Shown in pieces: positions 36,819-64,000 of a stretch of 64,000 nucleotides of DNA. Origin of the DNA: Apostichopus japonicus (lineage: Eukaryota; Echinodermata; Holothuroidea; Aspidochirotida; Stichopodidae). Both the position numbers and the translations under genes were made by a program. The number at the start of each line of letters is the position of its first letter. Position 1 is the stretch's first letter. The stretch lies in NCBI RefSeq assembly GCF_037975245.1, contig NC_092563.1:18281594-18345593 (forward strand), read 5' to 3'. A model generated the notes under the pieces. That model made no database searches. It was given only the letters and a program-made list of their open reading frames with translations, and had not been told where the DNA came from.

Positions 36819-37344
36819 GATTCATTAAATATCAAAAGTGCAATCATTCTGTTCTTGAAAAAAAACAGTTGTTTTGCATCCATATTTTTGTCTAATTTTT
36901 GTCTTTTTTGATTAGATTTTTCATATAGTAGCTTTAACATTGACCTGTACTAAGTTATTTGATAACTACGCAAGTGTAATTGTAACATGTTAATTCATAT
37001 CAAGCACTTAATTCGTCTATGGCGGTGTTCTCTAAACAGATGTTTTAAGAATACAAGTTAAACTGATCCGATTTCAGTATGCAAAATGGTAAAATTGGTA
37101 ATAAAAAATACACATTATGCAAAGATGTTTGACTGTGTCTGAATGTAGAAACTTGCTATCTGCAGTATTTTGTGTTGAATGAAATAACTGAACTGAACAA
37201 CAAAATCACAAGGAAAGATGCAAACTTTGAATTATTTTCCGAAAAGAGAATAATTAGTAATTCTGATTATTTATGACTGGTTTGATAAAAAATACCCATA
37301 AAGATAAATATCTATAAATAGGACTGTAAGAATGTGACAAATGC

Positions 37345-37626
37345 CGTTAATCTGACTTAGTTTCGAATGAGGTGTAACAGAAGTGTTAGACACCACCATC
37401 GATCCCAGAAAATACACACACAGCTTGCTACCTTCGGTAATTAGACACTAGTATACAGTCAGTACATACAGCTGCGGTCAATACCCACAGCACAGTATAC
37501 AAACGATACAGCGATGGACATCTCAGGTCCAGCTAAAGATAACAAGGTATCACGTTTCATTACGGTCTGCATTTTGTAGGGACAAGCAGAGGGCGGCACG
37601 CGCTTTGGGGCGAGTCTTCAATGCCG
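37345..37626. mobile_element. TTAA-flanked MITE, copy 2 (left-truncated), GALNS intron 8
   Basis: Aligns with 10830-11137 in the same orientation but lacks the left inverted repeat; the right end GGGGCGAGTCTTCAATG is kept. Both boundaries carry AATGCCGTTAA (about 37340-37350 and 37620-37630), consistent with a deletion between short matches. Non-coding. Confidence 0.75.
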
Positions 37627-38744
37627 TTAAATTAAAATGAAAATTGTTCTGTTAGTGAGTTTCAGCTAAAATATCTGTAACTTATGAAGCAACTTTGAAA
37701 ACAGATATTGGTATATCTTTTCAAAACAAATTTCTAACCATATTTCATCTGGCTTTTGATTTTTCCAGGAACTCTTCTCGGATTTTCAAGGTGGTGATAC
37801 CATCCCTGCAAAGTGTTGTTGATAATCATAAGAAAGGCCTGAAGCCTGGAGTTCCTCAGCTAAATTACTGCGATACAGCTGTCATGGTGAGCTCCTACTC
37901 AAAGATGGGTTTTTATAAAGGTCTTTGTAGGAGATTGATGGCAGGGGTGGGGATTTATGAGGGTGAGGGTAGGAGGGGGGGTGGGGAGTATATGGAGGAT
38001 AGTAAGGATTGAAAGGTATTTGTTTGTTACCTTTGAACTGCTTTGAGTTGGAAGCCATGGAAATTTGTAGCAAAAATCCAGAATGGTCATTTGATTTCCT
38101 TCTGAAATGCTTCTTTAAGTAGGAAGCCATGGAAGTCAGGAGGGGCAATCGCACTTTCCCTTTCAATAACCAGTTAACTGTCCAAAGATGGGTGGGGGGG
38201 AAAGGGGGGCTTTCCAGAAAAAAAATAAGTTAACCGTCAAAGTTGACTGGGCAAACTCTACTTCTAACAAGAGATTCCAGTATTTAGTTTTTTGTTTTAC
38301 TGCTTTTATTTCTGGAGGGGGAGGGGGAGGGGTGGGAGGGGTGAGCCCCCTTGTCCTTCCCCTTGCAGATGCCACTGTTGGAAGCTCTGCCATTGTGCAG
38401 CTCCTGTGCTTTCTCCTATATCTGCAACCTCTCCCCTCCCCCCACACATAAGTGGTTGCACCTCTGGTTCTGATACTTTTACTGTATTTCACCCCACCCC
38501 ACCCCTTTTTAGCCTTTTAGTTTCTATTCTTCCCATTCCAAAGGTCAATGCAAACCTCAGATTCTGTCTCAAATTTATGGTTCATTTTGTCTGCCCTTTC
38601 TGTGACAATTAGCTTCATGAGGAGTAAAATGACATTGACATGCATTTACATTTTTAGAATTGGGCGCCGCCAGGTTGCGAGAAGATAAACAAATGTCTGC
38701 CGATTCCAGAGTCCAAACCGTACAAGTGCGGCTGGGGTCACTGA

Positions 38745-40598
38745 AGTCATCAAGCACAACAAGCATAAAGTAAGATTTATATTGAATCTCCTGTCTCTGT
38801 AGGGTGATATGAAACTAGTAAGGTTTGATGTAAATTTTGATTCAAGTTTATTTTATTTTTCTTTCTTTTTCTTACCATTTCTGTGCTTTCTACCAGAGTA
38901 TGTTTGATATTTGTGAGCATCTATTATGAATAATTTCTTTTTTTGGTTTCTTAGGCAAAATATGCACTGGCCACATCCAATAGTCTTTCAAATCAATGTG
39001 GATGTATGATTAATATTTTTTTGGTCATTCCAGTTTGACTCCCATGGCAGCTTTCCTGATCTATGATCTAAAGAACCATAAGTGGCATATTTCAGCATTC
39101 TTCAGATATTTTTTATATTTTTATTTTTTATAAAAGAAGAGAAGAATGAAAATGAATGAAATAATCATAATTTACCTTAAAGGGGATTGTTGACTTCATT
39201 TTGATAAAATTTTCCTAGCAATATATTTAAACTAAAATCCCATACCAATGGTTTATAAATTTGTCAAGTTTTAATTCAAATAGTGAAGGAACAAGTACAA
39301 AGGACCCCATCCCCCCCCCCTTCTAAAATATAATAGAGTCATTGTACTTTGTCCCTGAAGAAGTACACACTGGAATATGGTTGAATTGCACATTTGAAGG
39401 CCCAAGGTATTTCAAAATAACAGTTGATATTTGAAGGTCGGAAAAGAGGTCAAGCTAAGAAACAATAACTGTGTGTTCGATTTTCCAAATTAATGACTCA
39501 ACATTCAAGGTAACAGATATCATACTATTATTAAGATACAGTAAATAAAATTTAAATATATATATATATATATAACATAAATTATGAAATTTAAACTAGT
39601 AAATTGATAAGCTAATATTAATAGAGGTGTTAACAATTTTTTATACTTTCCAAGTTTCATATTTTGCCAATAGAGTATTTCCACCAACGACATTCCGATA
39701 TCTTTATTTTGCACTGTTTGATTTCTTCGTAATTCGTTAATTGTAGTAATTCCCAGGATTTGTTGCATTAATTGGATGTAACTGTTATGTAGATGACTAG
39801 GACCTGCCTTTTGCTGTTAACCATTCTCCACCGATAGAATGCAATATTACGGGATATATATTTTTGACATCCAGACTGTTTCCATTTTATGAGGCTGTTT
39901 TATGTTTAAGGTATACATTTTAGCAATATTTACCGCCAACAATATTACTCTCATATGGAGGGTGGTTTTGGTATTAATTGTTCGGGGGATATCTAATTTG
40001 TTAATGCAGGAGCTTCAATTTGTAGATGTTATTATGCATGTAGCAAATTGTTATTTTTGTAGCATTGAAACAACTATAATAAACTACTCTATGCGAGTAA
40101 AATGTTTTCATTATTCAATGTCATTATCTAACCTGGCACTGACAGTAAGTTTGTTGATGGTAGCAGTGGCATAGCAAGGAACAACCCTGCCTCGGGACAG
40201 CAATAGAAATGGACCCCAAGGAAAGTCTACATACACCCAAGATTCGATCACCCAAGATGGGCTTGTTTGTGCTTGGGTGAGAAAAGTTTTGATATTTCGG
40301 ACTTCTAGATCACTCAGGCTACCGTAATTCAGGCTAAAGTATTTCAGACATACATGAATATCATCTCCTCATCTTAAAACTTGTCTTCAGCCGATTGGTG
40401 GTCATATTTTTGGACCCTTGACCAGCCCCACTTTGAGCCTGAGAGATCGCACCAGCCTAGTTACACTGCTTGGTATTGGAGTAATGTAACATACTTGAGG
40501 TTCAAACAGCCAATACATTTGTTGGGAAATGGTCACTCATTCTTCAAGTAAAATCCTTCTTGTCACTCATCGCACCCTTTCATCGTAAAAAGAATAAA
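38745..40598 (+). other. Probable GALNS 3' UTR and flank
   Basis: No frame of interest. AATAAA signals on the plus strand lie at 39544-39549 and 40593-40598; either could end the transcript. A (TA)n run lies near 39557-39574. Confidence 0.35.
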
Positions 40599-43500
40599 AT
40601 GTTGTAATTTATAAATCTCCTCGGTGTCTGATCCAAAAGTTTGGGATGAAGAACCCATGGGGGAAGGTAGGGTTTGGTTTGAAAACTTTGGAGCAAACTT
40701 TAGCCTACTAAAGTTTTACAGAATAGCTTATGATGTCAAGTCTAGGGGTCTCCAGAATTTGAAGTTTTTCCCTCTCACTGTTGGGGTCCATGTTCAAGGA
40801 TTTAGTGTAGGACCTGACAATATGCAGGACTGCAGTATTCAGTTTACTAGGAGGTGGAAATCGTTTGCTCTCTTTAATTTAAAGTGTTGGCACTGAAACG
40901 AACACCAGTGTTGAATTATGTTGGGAACTTGAATAGGTTTGCTTCAAAGGTGTGGGAGGGTCAAATCTAAATTTCTCCAACTGATAAAAGTATGAAGGAG
41001 CATGAATCTTTATAGAATGACCAGAGGGAAATCAAGGATTGTATAAGGTAAGGGAAAAAAATTCCCCCCAAGTGAACTATCCCCCCCCCCCAAATGATGA
41101 TGGGATATGGTTGGGATGATTTATCTTTCGCAAACGTCACTGTTACGTCATTTGGCAAAACTCATCTCTCCAGTGCGGAAAATAACCAAATTTACCAGAT
41201 GACGAAACCCATTATAAAATTAAGCACACTTGGCCAAATGATGTCATATTTATACTTGATAAAGTCCTGTATGTGGTGAAATACTAAAACTGATATCTTC
41301 CAAATGGAATCAGATTTTACATAGCTGTTTGGAGAATTCCTCACAGGTATCTCGCTAACAGTGCCCAAGGAGAATGGGCCGGGTTCGCTTTTCCCACGTA
41401 CATACATAAATTTGAGAAGTGACGCAAAAACGAAAAAGAAGTCCAAAGAAGAAGAAGAGTTAACATTTGGGTTGCTTTTATTTCACATCATCCTAGTTTA
41501 TTGACTGTTAGTTTTCAAAAGATTCTGGATTTGCTCAGACTACAAGCAGTCTATAAGACTGATCAACCTAAAAAAAAACTAAAAAAAAAACGAAACAAAA
41601 TTTTTAATTATTAAACCACCTGTCTAAAACTTTGACCAATCCACTCTCAAAATATGAAACCCCTAATTTTACAGTCATAATAGTTTTACAATCATACAAA
41701 TCACATAAGTACTACACAGCAAATTTGTTTGACAAAAAAACAACATGAGGAGGAAAGTAATAGAAGAAATAAGAATGCCAAGAAAATGTTGTTCATATTA
41801 TTTCATAAGAATACAAATTATTGAGGCATTAATAAACTGCTGCTATGCATATGAATTCCTTTGCAATACCCCACCTGCTCCTCCACCCCAATAGCTCCCC
41901 CCCTCTACCCTTCTTTCTAAACTTTACTTTAATAATTCTCTTGAAGTAATCATAAACATTTTACAATGATAAAATATTGTTTCAATAATTTCCAAAGCCA
42001 CCTTAAATATTAAAGTACTACAGAATATTAATTATAAAAAAAAACAACATGCAAAAACACAAGACAATGTCTGGTTATATCTAAATTCAAAACCGGGTAA
42101 CTGGAAGAAGATTAAAAAAACCAACAGAACAAATCTACCCATTCAAAAGCCTTGGTGAAATGTTTCCCCGTAAGAAAACAGAGGAAGATAGAAGAGATAA
42201 GAATATACATTGCTCTTAATAATACGAACTGGGACTGAACGTTGGAAGTATCGGCACAGGTTTCATTCATGTATTAATTCAATTATTACGAAATTAAACA
42301 AAGAAATGTAAAAATTGTGTACACGACAATTTGAACATAAACAAATTAGGAGATAGTCCAACATGCAACAGACAAACTGTTCACCTTGAGGGTCAGTCAA
42401 CCTGAACTCTCCATGCAATTTTTTTGAACTTTTCATGCATTTTGGAATATAAAAAAAAAATGAAAAGGGTCCAAAAAAATTGAAGAGGCCAAAACAATAA
42501 AGAGAAGCAACAGATTATGGAAGTTGGTCATATTTTGTCATTTTTTTTACATTTTTTTTAGTGAGATTAGGAAACAATACCTCTTCAAAGTATTCTTAGA
42601 AGTGAATGGGACAAGCAGGAAACTTCCTTTTATAGCATTTTGCTGTATATTTCACCTTTACAGTCAAGGCAGGGTAGAAAAATTTAAGGATAATAATTTT
42701 AGCTTATGCGTTCAATCTTTTGGTAAGTCTTCATGAGGAGGTGGGAAAAAATGAAAAAAAAAAAAAAAAAAAAAAATGAAAGAAATTTGGCCAGCTAGCA
42801 AGCAGAAATGTGTCAATTGGTCATTTTTGGAAGGGTTTGGCCTTCAATACGTGTGAAGTGGTCATTCAGTAGGAAAGCGGTAACAACTAAAAGCATGTCC
42901 ATTGCAGCTCAACTTGGTCGTCAACTCCCAAGTTCTGTTTATGATTGTTGCACCTGTCCATTTTTGGAAACAATTCTGTTCTGTTTAATACTAACGACTT
43001 CCAATGAATCGTCGATAGCAGTTTTTACCCCTCATTTTTTTTTTTATCCTTCAGTGGATTTACATGTTGAGAATGTTCAAGACATATCCTTGACCTTAAT
43101 GTGAATATGTATACGGAAAAGTTCCCAAATTCTGTATGGGCAATGAATTTTTATAAGGGGAGAAAAAAGAAATTGATATTTCAAATTCAGTAAGAAATTA
43201 AGGCTACATGCTTGAATCCGACAACTGTAATAATCTCTATGAGAATTATACTGCTCTTTTCTCTCCACGTTAGGAATGATCATCCCTCTCAATTCTAATT
43301 TTCATTCGACAGAAAGCTTTCCAACCCTCAAAATGCTCTTCTCCTTGAGGACATTCACAGCCAAGTCGGGGCCCCGGGGCTAGCACGTCAGTGGGCCTTC
43401 ATTGCGAAGTCTTCATTGATCTTTAAGTACATAATGACAATGACAATACATTGCTCTTAATCCTGTATTTTCCTAGTCCCCTTAATTGACATGGGCCATG

Positions 43501-46500
43501 TGACTGACGCCCCCTCCTTGATAATTCTCAGCTGCTGCTGACCATGAACCTTGACTTGCTCTCATAGACATCTCCGATCAGTTCTAATGTGGGGAGATCG
43601 GTCCCAGTTATTACTGTCAAATGCAATCTTCATCTTGCCAGGGGTGTTCGGGTAGAGAGGCCAAACTGGCTTTATTAAATGAAAATCATCTCAATAGCGT
43701 TCATAGGACACATAAAATACATCTCTGATTCTCCAAACTATTTTCCCTCTCAAATCCACAAATCTAACATTTGTTCCAAATTGATCCTTTTTTTAACTTG
43801 ATACCTTTCAATTGCTTATACTTACATGTGCTACTAGATATTTACAGCAATGAATGTTATTTTGTTAATAATCTAAGCTAAACCATTTGACATTTCCGTT
43901 TCTCTATAAATGTACATGTTACAAAGCATTGTCCTATAATTTCTGTAATTAATTTTTTCTTCGGTAAAAGTCCATTGGACGGTTTGCTTCGGTTTGCAGC
44001 TTTTACCTACGTATTGGACTCGCTAGTTATCATATCACCCTCTCTTCCTCCCCACTTGCTGGAGGGCTAGGTCCATACTAGGGTCCCTAGTGATACCAAT
44101 CAGGTATCACATGACCACTGTTAGGATTCACACTGATGGACAAAGCTGACATCCACAAGATGGGTAGGTTCCAGGGACCCTATAACCTGCAGCAAGGGAA
44201 AAAGACAGCAATATGAAAATATAAATAAAATGTGATCTTTGCCTACACATTATGATATATAAAGGAAATACCATACCATGTAAAAAGGGAGTAGGGTGTT
44301 ACACTATTTACCTGAAACTTTTTTCAAACTTTAGAGGTCAATTGTGCAATGGTGAGGGATATTTAGGCAATATTTAGCTCTAACCTCAAGGTTGTGCTAA
44401 TTAAAGACTCATAACTTTTTTTTATTGGTGAGATTGAAAATGAGCAACACGGGGAGCGGGTTGGGGATTTATACCTGTAAGCAGTGTTCTCATTCTTCTG
44501 TATATAAAACCCCCAAAACTGAACCACATTCACCCACCAACGGAGAAGTGACACCCCCACCCCCTCCCTCCCTTTGTGTATGCCACTGAGCCTACCCTGC
44601 ACATTCCTCAATCTAGGCATAATGAAATTTTGATTCTTTCTGGCCCTTTGCTACAACTTGTATTCTTGTCGACAGCTGGCTCCCTTAGAAACTTAATTGA
44701 GAACCTCTAATTAAGCAAATTCCAGAACAACAGAATAAGGGCAATATTTATAAAACGTGCGACTCAAAAGTTCCACACAGTAAATGTAATTGAATCTTTT
44801 GGTCAAAATTTAACAAAGAGAGATAAGAAATGCACTTACTTGTCACTTTAGAAAGAGAACAGAAATATAGGTCATCAGTATTGCCCTCCCCCATGCCTCC
44901 ACCCCTCCCCCCACCTAAATAATTTAAGAAGTCAAAATAATGATCATCTTCAAAATCCAAGAAGCATTTTGATAACCTTTGTTCTCACTGGGACATCTTA
45001 TTTCCATCTTAAAACTCTTAAATGTCTGGATATAACTTACAGTAAAGTATTTTTTCACATTACAAGCAATTTTTGGAGATCTTAATACTGGGGGTAGGGG
45101 GGGGGAGGATAATACTGATGAGCTTTGAGACTGTACTTACCTTAGTTAATTATGAAGAACATGCAAATCACACCAAACATAGAACATGCAGGATGGACAC
45201 CACGAAGCTGGAACCTAGAAAGACTCCATCATTTAAAACTGATAGGATCATCTAAGGAATAAGTGTGCGACTGGGTTATCCCAAACATTCAGCAAAGAAC
45301 TACTCAGTGTTTGTGTGTGTGTGGGGGGGGGGGGGGGGTTACTGCAACCTCTGCAGTGTGGTATGAACTTCTTAAAACACTTTTTATTGTGTTTGAGAAA
45401 CGTTTCTTATTTTATAGAAAAGCCATATTTGAGTCCATTCTGGTGTTTGTTTTGTTGCCCAATAATTTCTGTATTTGATGAAACAACTTGCATCAATGTT
45501 AATTTGTTAAGAGCAAAAGACCTCCCATCCCTACTGTCTCCCCTCCCACCATCCTCTCACCTCCCCCTCTCCACCCTCCCCCCTCCATCCTCCCCTGCCA
45601 ATTTTTTCTTATATGTCAACTTAATTAGTAGGATAAAAACACACCAAAGACAAACATTGAAAAACAAAACACAAAATTCATGTTTTACAGAAAGGTTTAT
45701 TTTCTACAAGACTGAAAGAAATTGAACTAAATGAAATGTAGAATATGTATTTTACTCTCATGTGCTGATCTGTCGTTAGATTCTTCCAATATCAAAGGTA
45801 TGTGGCCATCTTTTGTTTTGAAGATGTGCCTGGCAACAAAGTGGGAGGGGCTGGTTAGTGGTCAACTTCCAGGCCTCCACTTCCCCCCCCCCTGCCATCA
45901 CTAGTTGTTTATTCAAGTAATGCCAGTTAATATTTTACTAGTAGATCATCCCTTTTGGTAACTTGATATCCAGGCTCGATACTAAATATCTTGTTTGCTG
46001 ATACACATTTGCAAAATGTATGGAATAAGACATTAAAAATAACATATAGAGTACTATTTTATTTCAGTACTAAAATCAATGCAGTTGTTTTTGTCATAAC
46101 ATTACAGTAACACAGTAATTTCTATATCGTGAAACCTTGAAAGACATATATGAAGCAATACACATATGTCTGTGCGGACTTGGTATCCTAAATGACCAAA
46201 ATGATTTACTTTTTTTATCTTTTTGATTCATACTTTAATGATTTACTCTTTTATACACAATTGTGTTTAGCTATCACATATCTAATATCAGTTAGCATGC
46301 ATGATAGGGTGTATATGTAATACACAATACACCAATATTGGCACCATAGACAGAGACACAAGAATGACACCAGAGACACCAACAACAACACCAATGACAC
46401 CAGAAAAACCAACAGTGGCATTCAAAGACACCAAGAATGACATCAGAGACCAATCATGATATCAGAGACACCAATAATGGCACCAAGGACACCAACAATG

Positions 46501-46675
46501 GCACCAGTGACACGACACACATTGGCACCTTTTATATACCGGCATTGACACTCGAGGACCAATAATGACATCAGAGATACCACCAAAGGCACCAGAGAAA
46601 ACTAACAAATCTTTAAAGAGGCTTGATTAATTTGACACAAAACAATTTGTTTTCATAAACTTCATGTTCCACAAG
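40599..46675. other. Convergent intergenic spacer, no gene recognised
   Basis: AT-rich unique sequence with A-runs (42754-42775), G-runs (45095-45107 and 45323-45338) and CT-rich patches (45540-45600). I checked the short frames and found none recognisable. The 46.3-46.6 kb part is a degenerate minisatellite listed separately. Confidence 0.45.
46322..46600. repeat. Degenerate ACACCA(A/G)-rich minisatellite
   Basis: Variants of GACACCAACAATGGCACCA recur about a dozen times with indels (e.g. around 46364, 46380, 46427, 46467, 46488). It lies just beyond the candidate end of the distal copine transcript. No continuous reading frame. Confidence 0.75.
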
Positions 46676-46681
46676 TTTATT
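46676..46681 (-). terminator. Candidate polyadenylation signal (AATAAA) for distal copine terminal exon
   Basis: AATAAA on the minus strand, about 265 nt after the stop codon of the distal terminal exon; the first canonical signal downstream of it. Confidence 0.4.
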
Positions 46682-46944
46682 GTGACCAAATTATTTCCAT
46701 ATAACAAATTTTTTACCGTTCCATAATCTTTCACTAATTGGCTCAAACAAAATGTATTTCTCACAAACTTTCACAAAATCCATTTTAAAAATAACTTTGT
46801 AAATGTTAACAGAGTAATGCATTATTTCACCCAAACATTAAACATTGATTTACATTTGTGACAAATATAGGCTATGATTGCAACGGGCTAATTAGGTTGA
46901 CATGCAAAGTTAATGTTATAACATTTTCATGCGAAGATGATATA

Positions 46945-64000
<17,056 letters not shown>

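Larger units (their letters stand above)
29230..38744 (+). pseudogene. GALNS: N-acetylgalactosamine-6-sulfatase (GALNS) with in-frame stop in exon 3
   Basis: Lysosomal sulfatase that removes 6-sulfate from keratan sulfate and chondroitin-6-sulfate. Exons: 29230-29334, 31375-31498, 31932-32109, 32588-32798, 33781-34045, 34765-34868, 35300-35542, 36220-36341, 37769-37886, 38658-38744. All phases join, giving 519 codons (human 522 aa). Residues 1-20 are a signal peptide. Active-site features are intact: D34/D35 in MDDMGWGDLG; C74-S-P-S-R78, the formylglycine motif, split by intron 2; GKWHLGH; DATH at 230-233; SDNGA near 283-287; CGK; GGMREP. The C-terminus NWAPPGCEK matches vertebrates. One defect is visible: codon 129 is TAG (32087-32089), where human has valine in AGYVSKIVGKW. 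It would truncate before most catalytic residues and trigger decay. Everything else is conserved, so the lesion is recent, allelic or a sequencing error; if an error, this is an ordinary functional gene. Confidence 0.88.

Overview
The window is animal nuclear DNA: AT-rich, with spliced genes on both strands, canonical GT-AG introns, long gene-free stretches, many simple repeats and many short non-autonomous transposons. The proteins are closest to deuterostome families. Frequent 'ggcctata'-type words, abundant hAT-like and TTAA-flanked MITEs and a tRNA-derived SINE suggest a marine invertebrate deuterostome. An echinoderm, possibly a holothurian, is my best guess; that is inference, not a demonstrated assignment.

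Four genes can be supported. (1) 5888-7432, plus strand: a single-coding-exon SLC10-type sodium/solute symporter with a long extracellular N-terminus (SLC10A3/A5-like). (2) 14427-26755, minus strand: a complete ITFG1 (T-cell immunomodulatory protein/LINKIN) orthologue. I reconstructed 16 exons whose phases all join, giving 594 aa. (3) 29230-38744, plus strand: N-acetylgalactosamine-6-sulfatase (GALNS), 10 exons and 519 codons. Splice sites and catalytic residues are intact, but an in-frame TAG at 32087-32089 breaks the frame. (4) 46945-61750, minus strand: the 3' part of a copine (end of C2B plus the vWA domain). It has two homologous candidate terminal exons 2.7 kb apart and a candidate 18-nt microexon. 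Its 5' exons lie beyond the window or were not recognised.

Layout: 1-5.7 kb is intergenic with repeats. It includes a repeat with a U2 snRNA-like head (second copy at 28.1 kb) and a 137-bp tandem repeat carrying a G/C hairpin. 7.4-14.4 kb holds microsatellites, a SINE-like unit, a hAT MITE, a TTAA MITE and a minisatellite. 14.4-26.8 kb is ITFG1, divergent from GALNS across a 2.5 kb spacer that carries another hAT element. 38.7-46.9 kb is the convergent spacer between GALNS and copine, probably including 3' UTRs. 61.8-64 kb is unassigned copine intron or upstream sequence.

The genes do not form a pathway: a membrane transporter, a type I membrane protein, a lysosomal hydrolase and a calcium-dependent phospholipid-binding protein are simply neighbours. 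I saw no clear new biological system. The best leads are the copine 3' exon choice, the U2-headed repeats, the broken GALNS frame and a few small unidentified open frames.
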